Origin: Ciona savignyi
Taxonomy: Eukaryota > Chordata > Ascidiacea > Phlebobranchia > Cionidae
NCBI GenBank assembly: GCA_000149265.1
Contig: CH003067.1
Location: 501,437 to 565,436, forward strand
Direction: 5' to 3'
Length of the DNA stretch: 64,000 nt
Shown: piece after piece, positions 19,130 to 30,996 of the stretch
How positions within the stretch are numbered: the stretch's first letter is position 1
Layout: every line of letters begins with the position of its first letter
Program-made: the position numbers and the translations under genes
Notes under the pieces: generated by a model
What the model was told of the DNA's origin: nothing
What the model saw: only the letters and a program-made list of their open reading frames with translations
Databases searched by the model: none

Positions 19130-20062
19130 GCGCTATGCGCAAAAAATCTAATTATTAAAAAAAAATAACATTTTGATTTGTTCAACCCATAGGGGAATTT
19201 CTCTGGATATATTACCCAAAATTTTGGTTTCTGCATAATTAGGCCATATTGTCTAACAAATGGCAAAGTTTCATTGCAATTTTAATACTTATTCTGTTAG
19301 ATGTCGGGCCACAAGCCATGCCTGTCACAATCATGATTTGAGAACAAAATCTTATTTTTTAGGGTATTTCCCTGGGTACTTTTTTTAATTCTTTTAGGTG
19401 TTTTATCAGTGGCTAATGCACTTATATTTTATCAAATCTAATTGAAATTTGGAGCAGCCGTTAAGGCGTTATGCGCAAAAAAAAAACTATTTTTTTTTAA
19501 ATTCCATTTCGGTTATTTATCTCCCAGGGGAATTCCCCTGGGTATATTACCCAAAATGTGTTTTTTGGATATCTAGGACATATTGTCTAACAAATGACAA
19601 AGTTTTATTGCGATTTTATTACTTTTTCCAGTATATGGTGGGGCCACAAGCCATGCCTATCACAATCATGATTTAAAACAAAATCTTATTTTTTAGGGTA
19701 TTTCCCTAGGTACTTTTTTAATTCTTTCAAGTGTTATATCAGTGGTTAATGCACTTACATTTCACCAAATTTAAATAAAGAGAGAGAAGTTGTTCAAGCG
19801 CTATGCCTTAAAAAGCTACATTTTTATTAAAAAATACTGTTTTGGTTTTTAACGTCCCAGGGGAATTCCCCTAGATTTATTACCCAAAATTTTCGCTTCT
19901 GCATATCTAAACTATGTGGTCTAACAAATTACCGAGTTTTATTATGATTCCATTACCCTTTCTGGTAGATGTTGGGTCCACAAGCCATGTCTGTCAAGCG
20001 TTTGACAAAAAAAAAAAAAGGACAAAAACAATATCTGTCCCATTTTTCCAAATGGGACCCAT
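19130..20062 (-). mobile_element. Partial Helentron-like element with internal repeats
   Basis: At least two internal repeat units are present, each with a G-G-G-G-A-A-T-T-C-C-C-C core (at about 19528 and 19860). The right end is the stem-loop G-T-C-C-C-A-T-T-T-T-T-C-C-A-A-A-T-G-G-G near 20038. The C-T-A-G end is missing. Orientation is opposite to the copy at 30997. Confidence 0.65.
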
Positions 20063-20956
20063 AATAACGATATTTCATCCAGCAAGCAGCAGTCATTTAG
20101 AAAACCGCGGAAAATCGACGTCATGATTGAAACTTCGTGCGCATCAAACATACCGGAAGTGTACACGTCACTATCAGCATTATGACGTCAAGGCAAATAA
20201 TGGAAACCGCTACCGACTACAAAAATTCTTTTTTAAAGGGGGATTAAATCTGTAACACGTTTTGGCTAAAGTCATTTCTAGGTCGCCCATTTAATTTTTT
20301 TTATTTACTTACAATAGCATTGTAGAAGTTCATAGAACATATGTATGCGTATTCAATATGTTACCCAACGCGTGTAAATACAAATATATATTGATAACGC
20401 AAGTCGTCGAATGTTCGTTTTGGAATGCGGTTTAATCCTCGACAGTTTTCTGACTAACTTTAGTGTCAAGTCGGACAATAAGCCAAAAATGTGTTTGAAA
20501 CTGAAAACATGGCTTATATTTTTTACCGAGATAGATTTTGAAACCATGTTGACTACGTTGATACATTTTCATGTTAATTGGGCTAACTATTCAGTTGCTC
20601 ACGTTGTGTTGAAGTTTGGGCTTAAATCTACTTTCATAATGGTTTCCCAGTATGCAGAACCAATTTAAAGTAAATTACTCGTTTATTTCTGCAAAAAATT
20701 ACATGAATTCAAGTGGATGGCTGTTGCTTATGCAAATATTTTTGTAACGGTGGCTTCAATCAGCTTTGTTTATTTACATGGTTGGTAATGCGAGATGCTT
20801 TGTGAACAATATCCATTCGAATATACATGGAATCGTAAAACATTAGTGATAAGAGTTATTAATATTTTTGTTACATTGAGCCTGATGAAGGTAACATAAA
20901 AATAAATATTGGAAAAGAGTTACAAAAAGTTTTTCACGACCAGTTTTTAATCCAAT
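20063..20956. repeat. Family A 3' flanking duplication, downstream of A3
   Basis: It matches 140-1396 and 3130-4303, with an internal deletion that removes the block around 590-700. No gene is seen. Confidence 0.7.
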
Positions 20957-21280
20957 TCAGTCACGTGAAAGGCTTGAAACCTGGTGGTGGCCGCAAAAAG
21001 AGCGCTCCACCCTTCCTTGGTTATTTGTGATCTCCTCGTCAGCGGAAAGTAGATCCAGCATCTCTTGTTCTGTCGAACGTTTTTCTCGCTCCATTCTAAT
21101 CGGCGATCAAAATTTTAATGAAGATTAGTCTACGTTACGGAACAACTTTACTATTGAAATTCGAATAACACGATTAATTGCGAAGAGCAAATTGACTTAC
21201 TTATTTTCTTGGTCAGCAGCACTAACTTTAATAAACGCCACCAAGATGACAAGACACAACAAGACCCGTATCGATGACAT
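20957..21280 (-). CDS. Family A propeptide, copy A3 (altered tail)
   Basis: Minus-strand exons are 21280-21201 and 21095-20957, with a 105-bp intron and intact splice sites. The predicted product is 72 aa. The signal exon begins M-S-S-I-R-V, as in A9 and A10. The pro-region is normal up to N-Q-G-R-V, but the cleavage pair K-R reads E-R. Beyond R-S-F an indel shifts the frame, so the tail becomes C-G-H-H-Q-V-S-S-L-S-R-D and stops early. The old W-I-K coding bases survive in another frame. It is either a decaying copy or one with a new tail. The splice sites and signal peptide are still good. I would not expect the standard basic peptide from it. Confidence 0.55.
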
Positions 21281-22818
21281 CTCTTTGACGTTGTTCCAAC
21301 AGTTAATTCCTAATTAAACGATTTTTAAGACTGGTTGTTTGATCCCACAAATTATATATATATTGGAATTATCGACTGGGCATTTTAGGAACATTTCGTC
21401 CAAAAAAGTTTAGGAAACTATCGTCTACAAATGTATGCTAGTCACGAAGCTCTTCTCAATAAAGCCTCGGTTGCACGAACTTGGCAAGCAAATAAATAAA
21501 GAGGCATACATCTTAATGATTATGATCGAGTAATAGAATGATGAACGAATAGAATGTGCTTTTGCTATCGCCAAGTTTTTCATTTTCTAGTATATTTCTA
21601 TAAACAATACAACAAATACGTATATTGGACAGGTTAAAAAAACTGTAGCACTCGGTGAACCATATATAATTACAAGCGGCTCCGGCCAGATTATTTAGCT
21701 TGCTCCACCGGATCTGGCACACATGACCTAGGTTGTCGATAATCTAGTTTAAACACCACATGATAAATTAAGTAGAATAAGAAAAGGGTGCGTGGGTAAA
21801 ACGCCTATCGCTTAGATAAAACGTCTACTCCTATATAAGACAAAAAGGGGTCACTTTTGTCTGCGAGTTTAGGTCAGTTATCGAGAAACATTTGATTTCA
21901 CCTGCTGGGTGTCAATGTCGGACAGTTAGCTAAAAGGTTGTGGGATCAAAACATGGCATACCTATATTTACCGGGGCCCGTTTGAAACCAGCGGTTACTT
22001 TGATATACCGACCTTATTTATTTACATATTTTTGTTTCACTTTGTTTAAACAGCTTAAACGATTTTAATACACTTTGTTTGGTCCTAAAAACTATTATAT
22101 ATTTTGGTGATTATCGAGTGGTAATTTCCAGGACGATTCGTCCCAAAAACGTGCTGATATATTCTTCCACGATCTAAAGGTCTGCTGAGAGCGGGTTTAA
22201 GGTTAACCGCACATATTTGACTTTTCCTATATTTAGCCAAACCGAACAGGGTCATTATCATCTACAAGTAAAGTCACGATGCACTTTTAAGTGAAGCGTC
22301 CGTTGCACTGGGCAGATAGCAAGTAAATAAAGAGACATACAACTTAATGAGTATCCATTTACTTCGGGATATTAACTGGTCACCCCTTAGTGTCATGGCG
22401 GACAGTTAAGCCAAATGTTTGTTGGAACAAAACGTGGCTTATATTTTATTTTACCGAGGTGAGTTTCGAATCCATTACTGGATCCGGTAATACGATCCTT
22501 TTTTTAGATTCTTAAGGTGTGTTGACGTTTGAACTTAAATCTACTACCATAATGGGTTTTCAATATGCAGGACCAATTGGCGTTCAATCAATTATTTTTC
22601 TTATTTTTCTAACGTAAACTGCGCTTACAAAAAGGGTTGATTATATAGGATTATTTTCCATTAAAACGCCTAGCAAATGCATAATCAAAACCGTTAGAAT
22701 ATCTGCACGGCTAAATAATAACAACGCCGACAAGTTTAGCACAAGCTGTTTCCACCTCAAAAACAATGGGGAATCACCACCCTTGTTAATTAGCAAAACA
22801 CTTACTTCAATACCATGA
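21281..22818. repeat. A3 upstream flank and gene-less family A mosaic
   Basis: Bases 21290-21420 hold the A3 promoter region. Bases 21445-21610 repeat 5780-5945. Bases 22020-22350 are another family A upstream region whose exon 1 is missing. The remainder shares pieces with 3660-4030 and 20440-20660. No gene is supported. Confidence 0.55.
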
Positions 22819-23100
22819 CTAATAGGGTATCACTCGTCCTATACGGCAGTGGTTAGACATCAATTTAATTGGTTGTTCGCCATCTAAAAAGTGGGGGTTG
22901 TCTAAAAAGCTTTGGAATAAATACCGTGAGATAAAAAAAGTGTAAGTTACCAGGGTTACTGAAATAGCCGTTATACATGGGTAATGATATGTAAAAAGTA
23001 TTTGATTTTCTTCTTTTATTAAGACCTTTTGGGCAACAAAACCTTGCGTAACATATTCAGCCCAAGATAATAGTGCAATGAACCCGGTTCCTGGCACCAC
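22819..23100 (-). CDS. Unidentified 93-aa open frame with membrane-like segments
   Basis: This minus-strand open frame sits exactly in a block that is absent from the related flank at 27000-27100, so it is an insertion in family A flank. The protein begins M-V-P-G-T-G-F-I-A-L-L-S-W-A-E. It has one or two hydrophobic stretches, the clearest around residues 43-62 (A-I-S-V-T-L-V-T-Y-T-F-F-I), then a polar end. I do not recognise it. It could be a captured exon of a membrane protein or chance. Evidence for coding is only its open length and protein-like composition. The start is uncertain. Confidence 0.25.
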   Translation of the reverse strand: MVPGTGFIALLSWAEYVTQGFVAQKVLIKEENQILFTYHYPCITAISVTLVTYTFFISRYLFQSFLDNPHFLDGEQPIKLMSNHCRIGRVIPY

Positions 23101-23670
23101 AACTGATCAGATTGTGAAACCTATCCAGCCACTGGCCAGAGGTTACAACCTTTCCTTATGGTCCTTTCGGTAAGTATCAACAAAAATTCGTAAAATCACG
23201 TTTTGCTTGTTTCAAATGTTATATAACCTATAAAAGTGCTGTGCTGGTCAGTTAGCCGAAGGTAACTCGTCGGCTGCTTACGTATGAGCCTAAATCTGCT
23301 ACCTAATTGGGTTCCCAGTATGCAGAACTAATGTGAAAATCGCATCAACGATTACTAAGGCAACACTAAGAAAATTATCCATTTAATTCTGCGGTAATTC
23401 ATACAAAAACAAATGGTGTGGACACATGGTGCATATAAAATTATTATTGTAACTGTGGCTTCATCAGGCTTGTTTATTTACATGGTTATTAATGATACAT
23501 TAATTATGTAATCTTTAAAATCAATGTACAATTGGAATTTTATACAAATACATGAAATCCTAAAACAGAACTAAAAAATGTGTAATCTTACAGTCACATT
23601 GAGTCTGGAGGTGACATAAAAATGAAGTGTGGAAAAAGTAACAGAATGGTTTCAAATCATTATTTTTTTT

Positions 23671-23973
23671 TCAATTTCGCGACAGGCTTGCGATGAAACC
23701 TCCTCGTGGCAGCTTTTTAAAAGATCGTTTCACCCTTCTTTGGTTATCTGTGATCTCCTTATCAGCGAACACAAAATCCAGCTCCTCTTTTTCTACCGAA
23801 CGTTTTCCTCGCTCCAGTCTACGTTCAGGATCAACTTTACTCAAATATTGAAATTTAAATAACACGAATAGTGCGGAAAGTCACTGGACTTACTTATTGT
23901 CTTGATCAGCAGCAATAACTTCAAAAAACGCCACCAAGATGGCAAAACACAGCAAAACTCGTAGCGGTGACAT
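23671..23973 (-). CDS. Family A secreted propeptide, copy A4
   Basis: Minus-strand exons are 23973-23894 and 23818-23671, with the shortest intron of the family (75 bp, GTAAGT donor, GTAG acceptor). The precursor is 75 aa. The signal peptide M-S-P-L-R-V ... V-I-A-A is typical. The pro-region is more basic than usual (L-E-R-G-K-R-S-V-E-K-E-E, with A-D-K-E and N-Q-R-R-V-K-R). The released peptide would be 17 residues, S-F-K-K-L-P-R-G-G-F-I-A-S-L-S-R-N. It lacks W-I-K because the frame stops right after R-N. Net charge is positive. The first codon of exon 2 is CTG where other copies have ATG; this does not matter, since translation begins in exon 1. It appears functional. Confidence 0.72.
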
Positions 23974-25889
23974 CTCTTTGATGTTGTACAAACACATATA
24001 GTACTCAAGTAAACGATTTTTGAGACTGTTAATTCGGACATACAACTCATATATAACGGGATTAGCAAAAAAACGTTCTGTTATATTTTGTCACGACTTA
24101 AAGGTCCGCCGTGACCAGGTTTAATGATTACAGCACATATTTGATTTTTCATGTATTTAGTCCAACCAAACAGGAAACTATCGTCTACAAGTAAAGTGAC
24201 TAAGCTATTGAGTTAAACGCCCATTGCTTGACTGGGCAGACAGCAAGTAAATAAAGACACCGACATCTTAATGCCACTTTTCTGGAGTATATCGCATAAC
24301 ATATATTTCAAGCAATTTTATAACTTTACTAGAATTTGAATTAAAAGAAGTTGTTCAAGGAGGCGTCCAATCAATTAATCTTACTATTTCTTTAATGCAT
24401 ACTGAACTCACTAAACACAAAACATTTCAAATTTTTGTTTAAACATTTTGAGCAGGTAATTCTTCGTGCATTAAAAACTTTTTCCCAACATCAAAAAAAC
24501 TTTTTAAAACATCTAGAAAATGGCGTCAAGTCCAGCACATTCGCGAGCTCACTAGCACCACCCACCGGACACGCGTGCTCATGGATTCCACTCACCAGGT
24601 AGAGCTCTTCCATTACGATGGCACGTTCCAGTGGTTCCAGCAGACGAAGTGATATGGAACCAGCGTTTGTAGCGGATCTGTTTTTTCGTGAGTTTTATTA
24701 TGCGTTAGTGCGCTGTATCAAAATTGTAGGCTGTGCAATTTATAACCGTCGTTTGTTTCGGCGATTCAAATTACAATCACGCAAGCTTAAGGTGAATTGC
24801 TGGTGGAAATAACAAGGTGCTACACCTCGGGGATTTGGCACAGTACTGCCGTTCAGCACTCAGGTTACAGTAGGTATTGCAGTGTTGTTCTTGGTCACCC
24901 ATAAAATTATTTTATTTACTTACAATAGCATTGTAGAAGTTCATAGAACATATGTATGCGTATTCATTATGTTACCCAACACGTGTAAATACAAATACAT
25001 ATTAATAACACAAGTCGTCGAATGTTCGTTTTGTAATGCGGTTGATTGGGTTGAATCCTGTTGATCGGTAGTTTTCTCACTAATATCAATTGAAAGCTAG
25101 TTGTTTCAACAAGGAATTTAACATAGATTAATAGGTAGAACAAGGAAAGGGGCGCTGGTAAAACGTCACCAGGGAAAGATGTGGTATAAATCTAGTAATT
25201 GCCGGTAGTTGTATATCGTATTGCCGCCCGACTAACTTGAATTTATAGTTGCTGTTTTGTTACTTAATCGTGAAACAAAATGGCCAGTTTTGTCTACGCT
25301 GAGGTCAGTTATCGAGTAAGACTCGATATCATCTCCTGAATATCATTGTGCTCATTGTTGTTTTTATTTCTAAAATCGCGTAAAAACAAGTAATCGAACC
25401 TTCGTTGGAAATTGGGAGATTCGCGTTGACATCCGCCATTTTACTTCGGGCATTACCGGACAGCTTGTTAGCTCATTAATGTCATGCTGAACAGTTAGCC
25501 GAAGGCTGCTTAGGTTTGAGCTTAAAGCAGCTAATTTAATGGGTTCCCAATATGCAGAACCAATTGAAATTGGATCAACGTAGAGACAACACTAAGTAAA
25601 TTACCCATTTATTTCTGCAACAATTCATACGAATACAAATGGTGTGGACATATGGTGCATATGTAATTATTGTTTAAACGGTGGCGTTCATCGGGTTTGT
25701 TTATTAACACCGTTGGTAATGAGACATGTTTAATTATGCAACATTAAAATCAGTGTATAAATGGAATTTTATACAAATACATGAAAACCCAATACATTAC
25801 TAATAAAGTTTGTAATCTTATATTCACATTGAGACTGGAGGTGACATGAAAATGAGGTGTGAAAAAAGTAACAGAATGTTTTGAAATTA
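23974..25889. repeat. A4 upstream flank and A5 downstream flank
   Basis: Bases 23980-24500 match upstream regions of other family A copies. Bases 24530-24850 match 7600-7870 and contain the short open stretch M-D-S-T-H-Q-V-E-L-F-H-Y-D-G, which ends early here. Bases 24880-25889 match 420-1396. No complete gene is seen. Confidence 0.65.
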
Positions 25890-26258
25890 CTAGTTTTTAA
25901 TCCAATTCCGCGACGACAAATGCTTGAAACCTGATCCTGGCGGTTTTTCAAAGGACCGTTTTACTCTTTCTTGGTTATCTGTGATCGCCTCATCAGCGGA
26001 AAGTAGATCCAGCATCTCTTGATCTGCCGAACGTCTTTCTCGCTCTATCCTAATCGGCGATGAAAAACATGAAAATTAGACTAGGTTTGTCACAATTAGA
26101 CTAGGTTTGTCAACAACAACTTTCAAATATATTTAAGTTCGAAAGGTTCGAATAATTGGGTAGAGCAAAGTGAGTTACTAATTTTCCAGATCAGCAGCAC
26201 AAATTTCAATAAACGCCACCAAGATGGCAAAACATAACAAAACCCGCATCGGTGACAT
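25890..26258 (-). pseudogene. Family A copy A5, stop at the splice junction
   Basis: Minus-strand exon 1 is 26258-26179 and exon 2 is 26049-25890. Exon 2 is fully preserved: pro-region, E-R-V-K-R, then S-F-E-K-P-P-G-S-G-F and R-N-W-I-K-N. Exon 1 ends G-A-A-A-A-T-T-A where other copies have A-A-T-A-A. Its donor reads GTAACT instead of GTAAGT. After splicing the junction codon becomes TAG, so translation would end after 26 residues, and the donor is weaker. The copy is therefore probably dead, although everything downstream still looks constrained, which implies a recent change. Read errors at this one site would be the alternative. Confidence 0.65.
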
Positions 26259-27538
26259 TTCTTTATTGTTGTACAAACAGTTAGTAGGTCTACTCAAGTA
26301 AACGATTTTTCAGACTGTTTATTGGGTCGCAAAACTCATATATATGGGTATTAGCGAATGGATGGTAATTTCCGAGATGAATTGTCCAAAAAACGTTCTG
26401 TTATATTCTGTCACGAATTAAACGTCCGATGATTGAGAATCACTGCACATATTTGATTTTTTATGTATTTAGCCCAACCGAACAGGAAATTATCGTGGAC
26501 TAGTAATGTGAGAAGCACTTCTGAGTAAAGCGCGCGTTTCATGACTGGACAGACAGAAAGTAAATAAATACACCTACATAGTAATGATTAATTGGACCTA
26601 CATTTTTCTGGTGTATATCGCATAACGTACTTTTAAGCATTTAACTTCTTTAACTTTACTAGAATTTGAATTAAAAAGAGTTGTTCAAGGAGGCGTCCAC
26701 CCAATTATCTTACTATCACTTTAATGCATAGTAATCTCACAAAAAGGCTGTAACACAAAATCCTGGCACAGAAAGTAATAGATTTTTAATAATTTAAAAT
26801 TAAGGTTGAGATCCGCGGACTAAACACAAAACCTTCCAATATTTTTGCTTAACGATTTAAAGCAGGTTCCCCTCCGTACATTAATAACTTTTTTTCCAGT
26901 AACACACCAAGAAAATGCACAATTAACACCTTAATTTTACGGAGATCTGCTCCACTTACAAATTTACGGCTAAATAAGAACAAAAGTTTACCACATGACG
27001 ATTTTACCACAAAGAAACAATGGAGAATCACCACCACTGTTACTTAGCAAAACTCTCAAATACCATGACTAAGAAAGTACCACTCGTCAGATCAGAACGA
27101 CTAAAATATCTATAAATTGGTTCCACTGATTACGTTTGAGCTTAAAGCAGCTACATCAATGGGTTCCCAATATGCAGAACCAATTTTAATCGCATTAACG
27201 TTGGGGCAAAACATAGGAAATTACCTATGTATTTCTGCAATAATTAATACGAATACAAATGGTGTGGACACATGGTGCATATGCAATTATTATTTTAACA
27301 GTGGCTTTCAAAGGGTTTGTTTATTAACACCATTGGCAATAAGACATGTTTAATCATGTTAACATAAAAATCAGTGTATTAATGGAACTTTATACAAATA
27401 CATGGGATCCTAAAACATTAATAAAAAAATGTGTAATTAATAAGAAATTAATAATAAGAGTTGGTAATCTTACAGCCACATTAAGCCTGGAGGTGACATG
27501 AAAAAAAGGTGTGGAAAAAGTAACAGAATGTTTTCAAA
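26259..27538. repeat. A5 upstream flank and A6 downstream flank
   Basis: Bases 26270-26480 are a family A promoter region with a TATA-like stretch at about 26338. Bases 26580-27060 match 7200-7560 and 24270-24500. Bases 27120-27538 match 1010-1396. No gene is seen. Confidence 0.65.
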
Positions 27539-27891
27539 TTACTTGTTTTTAATCCAATTTCGCGACGACAAATGCTTGAAACCCGATCCTGGCGGCGCTT
27601 CAAAAGATCGTTTCACTCTTTCTTCTTGGTTATCTGTGATCTCCTCATCAGCGGAAAGTAGATCCAGCATCTCTTGTTCTGTCGAACGTCTTTCTCGCTC
27701 CATACTATTCGACGATTTAAAACATGAAAATTAGACTAGGTTTGTAAACAACATTATTCAAATATTTAAATTCGAAAGGTTGGAGTAATTGCGTAGAGAA
27801 AATGGACTTACCTATTTCCCTGGTCAGCATCACAAATTTCAAAAAACGCCACCAAGATGGCAAAACACAGCAAAACCCGTAGCGGTGACAT
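27539..27891 (-). CDS. Family A secreted propeptide, copy A6
   Basis: Minus-strand exons are 27891-27812 and 27704-27539, with a 107-bp intron (GTAAGT donor, TAG acceptor). The precursor is 81 aa. It has the signal peptide M-S-P-L-R-V ... I-C-D-A, then D-Q-G-N with a junction codon for Ser (Lys in most copies). The acidic pro-region ends E-E-R-V-K-R. The 22-residue tail is S-F-E-A-P-P-G-S-G-F-K-H-L-S-S-R-N-W-I-K-N-K. Frame, splice sites and dibasic site are all intact. Its exon 2 is closest to that of A5, one unit away, consistent with tandem duplication. It is probably secreted and processed; function is unknown. Confidence 0.75.
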
Positions 27892-29184
27892 CTCTTTGAT
27901 AGTGTATTGTAAAACAGTAAGTACTCAAAAGTTTTTGAGACTGTTTTCAACGATTTTTGAGACTGTTTATTTGGTCCTAAAACCCATATATATGGGGACT
28001 AGCGTCTGCATGGTCATTTCCGGAAAGATTCGTCCAAAAAAAAACGTTCTGTTATATTCTGTCACGATCCACCGAGTCCAGTATTAATGATCACGGCACA
28101 TATTTAATTTCTTTTATTCAGCCCAAACGAACAGGATATTATCGTCTACATATGAAGTCACGTAGCATTTTTTTGTGGCTTGATGCTTTGCACGACTGGG
28201 CATACAGCAAATAAATAAAAACACCTACAGCTTAACGATTTATTGGACCTGCACTACTAGAGTTTGAATTTTAACGAATTTCAACAGGTTGTTCATCGAC
28301 TGTGCACGAATTTGGCAATAATATGTTTTTTTAACTGAACATAACAGGTTGTTTTGTTTGTCCACTTAAAGACCATCAGGATGTAAACTTATGGCAAACA
28401 CATAAGTTTCATAAAAAAACATAAATAACAAGTTTGGTATACATTTCATGTTAAAAACATAAATGACAAGTTTGGTAATGAAGTTTATATAGCAATTTCG
28501 ATACTATATGCGCCAAAACTGCATTTCAGTTAATCGATATACAGTTATCACCTTATGACGTCATTGGTACTTATCACCTCATAACGTCATTGGCACGTAA
28601 AGATAGCGTATAACCCATTAAGACCTCTATGCGCGGCAAGATGTGACGAGTGGCACCCTCCCTTTGCTCAGAAACAATGGTGGAGATTTCCCGAACAGCA
28701 TGTGCTAAAATGTGCGCCGATGTTCTCATTCATATGTGTCGTTTTGTAATAGTGGAGAGTATAAGCCTATCCGAAAATATTATTATTCCGACTCGGCTTT
28801 CATCTATGGATCCTTCGACCCTGTAAATGGACAATGTTCATTTAGAGCATTCAAACAAAGAACGTTTACTTATTTGAGTGGGTCGCCAAGAAAATAATTG
28901 TACCAGTATCGGTGGACCCCTCGTTAAAAGTCACTGGTTTGAAATTGACAAAAAAATCCACGGAGTGGGTTTTAATAAACGTACTTCAACTTCATTTGAT
29001 ACTATCTAAATGGAGGCGTGTGGGTAAAATAAAAACATATATTATATATATATATATATATATATTATATGCCAGTATTTTAAACGCCCTTTTCTGGCTA
29101 AAAACTTTCAAGGGGCTAAATATATATTTTTTCTAATCGGTGCACAGCCGATGAAACATCCGGTTATAATTCAAACTCTAGTAA
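27892..29184. repeat. A6 upstream flank and gene-less spacer
   Basis: Bases 27900-28260 are family A upstream DNA with T-T-T-C-C-G-G-A-A-A near 28018 and a TATA-like stretch near 27987. Bases 28275-28770 repeat 4975-5465. Bases 28770-29184 contain a short TA tract at 29040-29067. I see no gene I can support. Confidence 0.6.
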
Positions 29185-30897
29185 CTAGAGAGTGTCAACC
29201 ACGTGTTTAACCACCACTATTTGTAAAACACATGTTGTATGCCATATATTCATGCTACTGCTACAGGGTCCCTAACCACATTTTGTTTCTTATACAATGA
29301 GTATGTAGTTTTTGTTTCTGCAAGCATAAACGCATGGGTCCCAAAGTTATCAAACCAAACTTCTTCTCCAGGTGTAGGTAAAAAAAGAACAATCGTTTTA
29401 GATTTACGAACATTTCACCACAAACGCTTGACAGGCATGGCATGTCGCCCCGACATCTACCAGAAGGAAAAAGAGAATCGCAATGAGACTTTGCCATTTG
29501 TTAGACAACATGGTCTAGATGAACAGAAACTAAAATTTTGGGAGATAAAACCAGGGGAATTCCCCGGGAACGTTAAAAACCAAAACGGTATTTTAAAAAA
29601 AAAAATAGTTTTTTGGGCATAGCGCTTGAACGGCAGCTCCAATTTGAATCAGATTTAGTAAAATGTAAGTGCATTAGTAACTGATTTAACACTTGAAAGA
29701 AATAAAAAAATTACCTAGGGAAATACCCTAAAAAATAATATTTTGTTTTCAAATCATGATTGTGACAAGCACGCCATGTCGCCCCCACATCTACCGGAAG
29801 GAAAAATGGAATCGCAATTAAACTTCGGTATTTGTTAGACAACATGGTCTAGATATACAGAAACCAAAAGTTTGGGGGATAAATCCAGGGGAATTCCCCG
29901 GGGGCGTTAAACACCAAAACGGTATATTTTCTAAAAAAAAGTAGCTTTTTGGGGCTTGGCGCTTGAACGGCTGGTTTAATCTGATTTAGATTTCATGGAA
30001 TGTAAGTGCATTACCTACTAATTTAGCAATTAGAAAAAATAAAAAAAATTATCTAGAAAAATACCCTAAAAAAAGATTTTGTTCTCAAATAATGATTGTG
30101 ACAGGCATGGCATAACGCCGTGACATCTACCAGAAGGAATAATAGAATAGTAACAAAACTTGGTCATTTGTTAGACAATATGGTCTAAATACGTAGTAGA
30201 AAATTGTGGGTGATAAATCTAGGGGAATTCCCCTGAGACGTTAAAATCCAAAACGGTTATTTTTCTAAAAAATTAGCTTTTCGGGCCATAGCGTTTGAAT
30301 GGCTGCTCTAATTTTGATCAGATTTAGTGGAATGCTGGATCGTTAGCCACCCTATGTTAATTAAAAGAAAGAAAACATTTACTTAGGGTAACTCCCTTAA
30401 AAACGAAGATATGTCCCTGACTTATGATTGTGACAAGCATGCAACATTGCACTGACATCTTCAACAAGGATTCGTCAAATTGGATTCAAACTTTAAGAAT
30501 TGTTATATAACATGACCCACATATGTAAAAACAAAACTTATGTACTAAGCCCACGGTTAATTCCCCGAAGCCATCAAACACTAAATCGGGCTGTTTTAGG
30601 AATTTAGCTTCATTTCAATAGCCTACAACACTTGAACAAAAAGCTTTAATTTAAAACATTTGTGGTGAAATGTTCGTAAATCTAATACGATTGTTCTTTT
30701 TTACCTACACCTGGAGAAGAAGTTTGGTTTGATAACTATGGGACCCATCCGTTTATGCTTGCAGAAACAAAAACTACATATTCATTTTATAAAATACAAA
30801 ATGTGGTTAGGGACCCTGTAGCAGTAGCATGACTATATGGCATACAACATGTGTTTTACAAATAGTGGTGGTTAAACACGTAGTTGACACTCTCTAG
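29185..30897. mobile_element. Helentron-derived element with two CTAG ends (inverted)
   Basis: It starts C-T-A-G-A-G-A-G-T-G-T-C-A-A-C-C and ends with the complement, C-T-C-T-C-T-A-G. About 240 bp at each end are inverted copies. Between them lie at least three tandem units of about 330 bp, each with G-G-G-G-A-A-T-T-C-C-C-C and C-A-T-A-G-C-G-C/T-T-T. It has no coding capacity. It looks like a head-to-head recombinant of the 2-kb element at 46031. Confidence 0.75.
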
Positions 30898-30996
30898 TGT
30901 TATAGAAAATCGCCCACGTTATTGATTAATTGGGCTGCACTTTTCTGATATATATTGCATTACGTATATTTAAAAAAAGATGTGGGTCTGTTTATT

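Noticed and set aside
29239..29622. 127-codon plus-strand frame
   Set aside because: It lies wholly in the Helentron-derived element, and the other copies of the same repeat do not keep it open.
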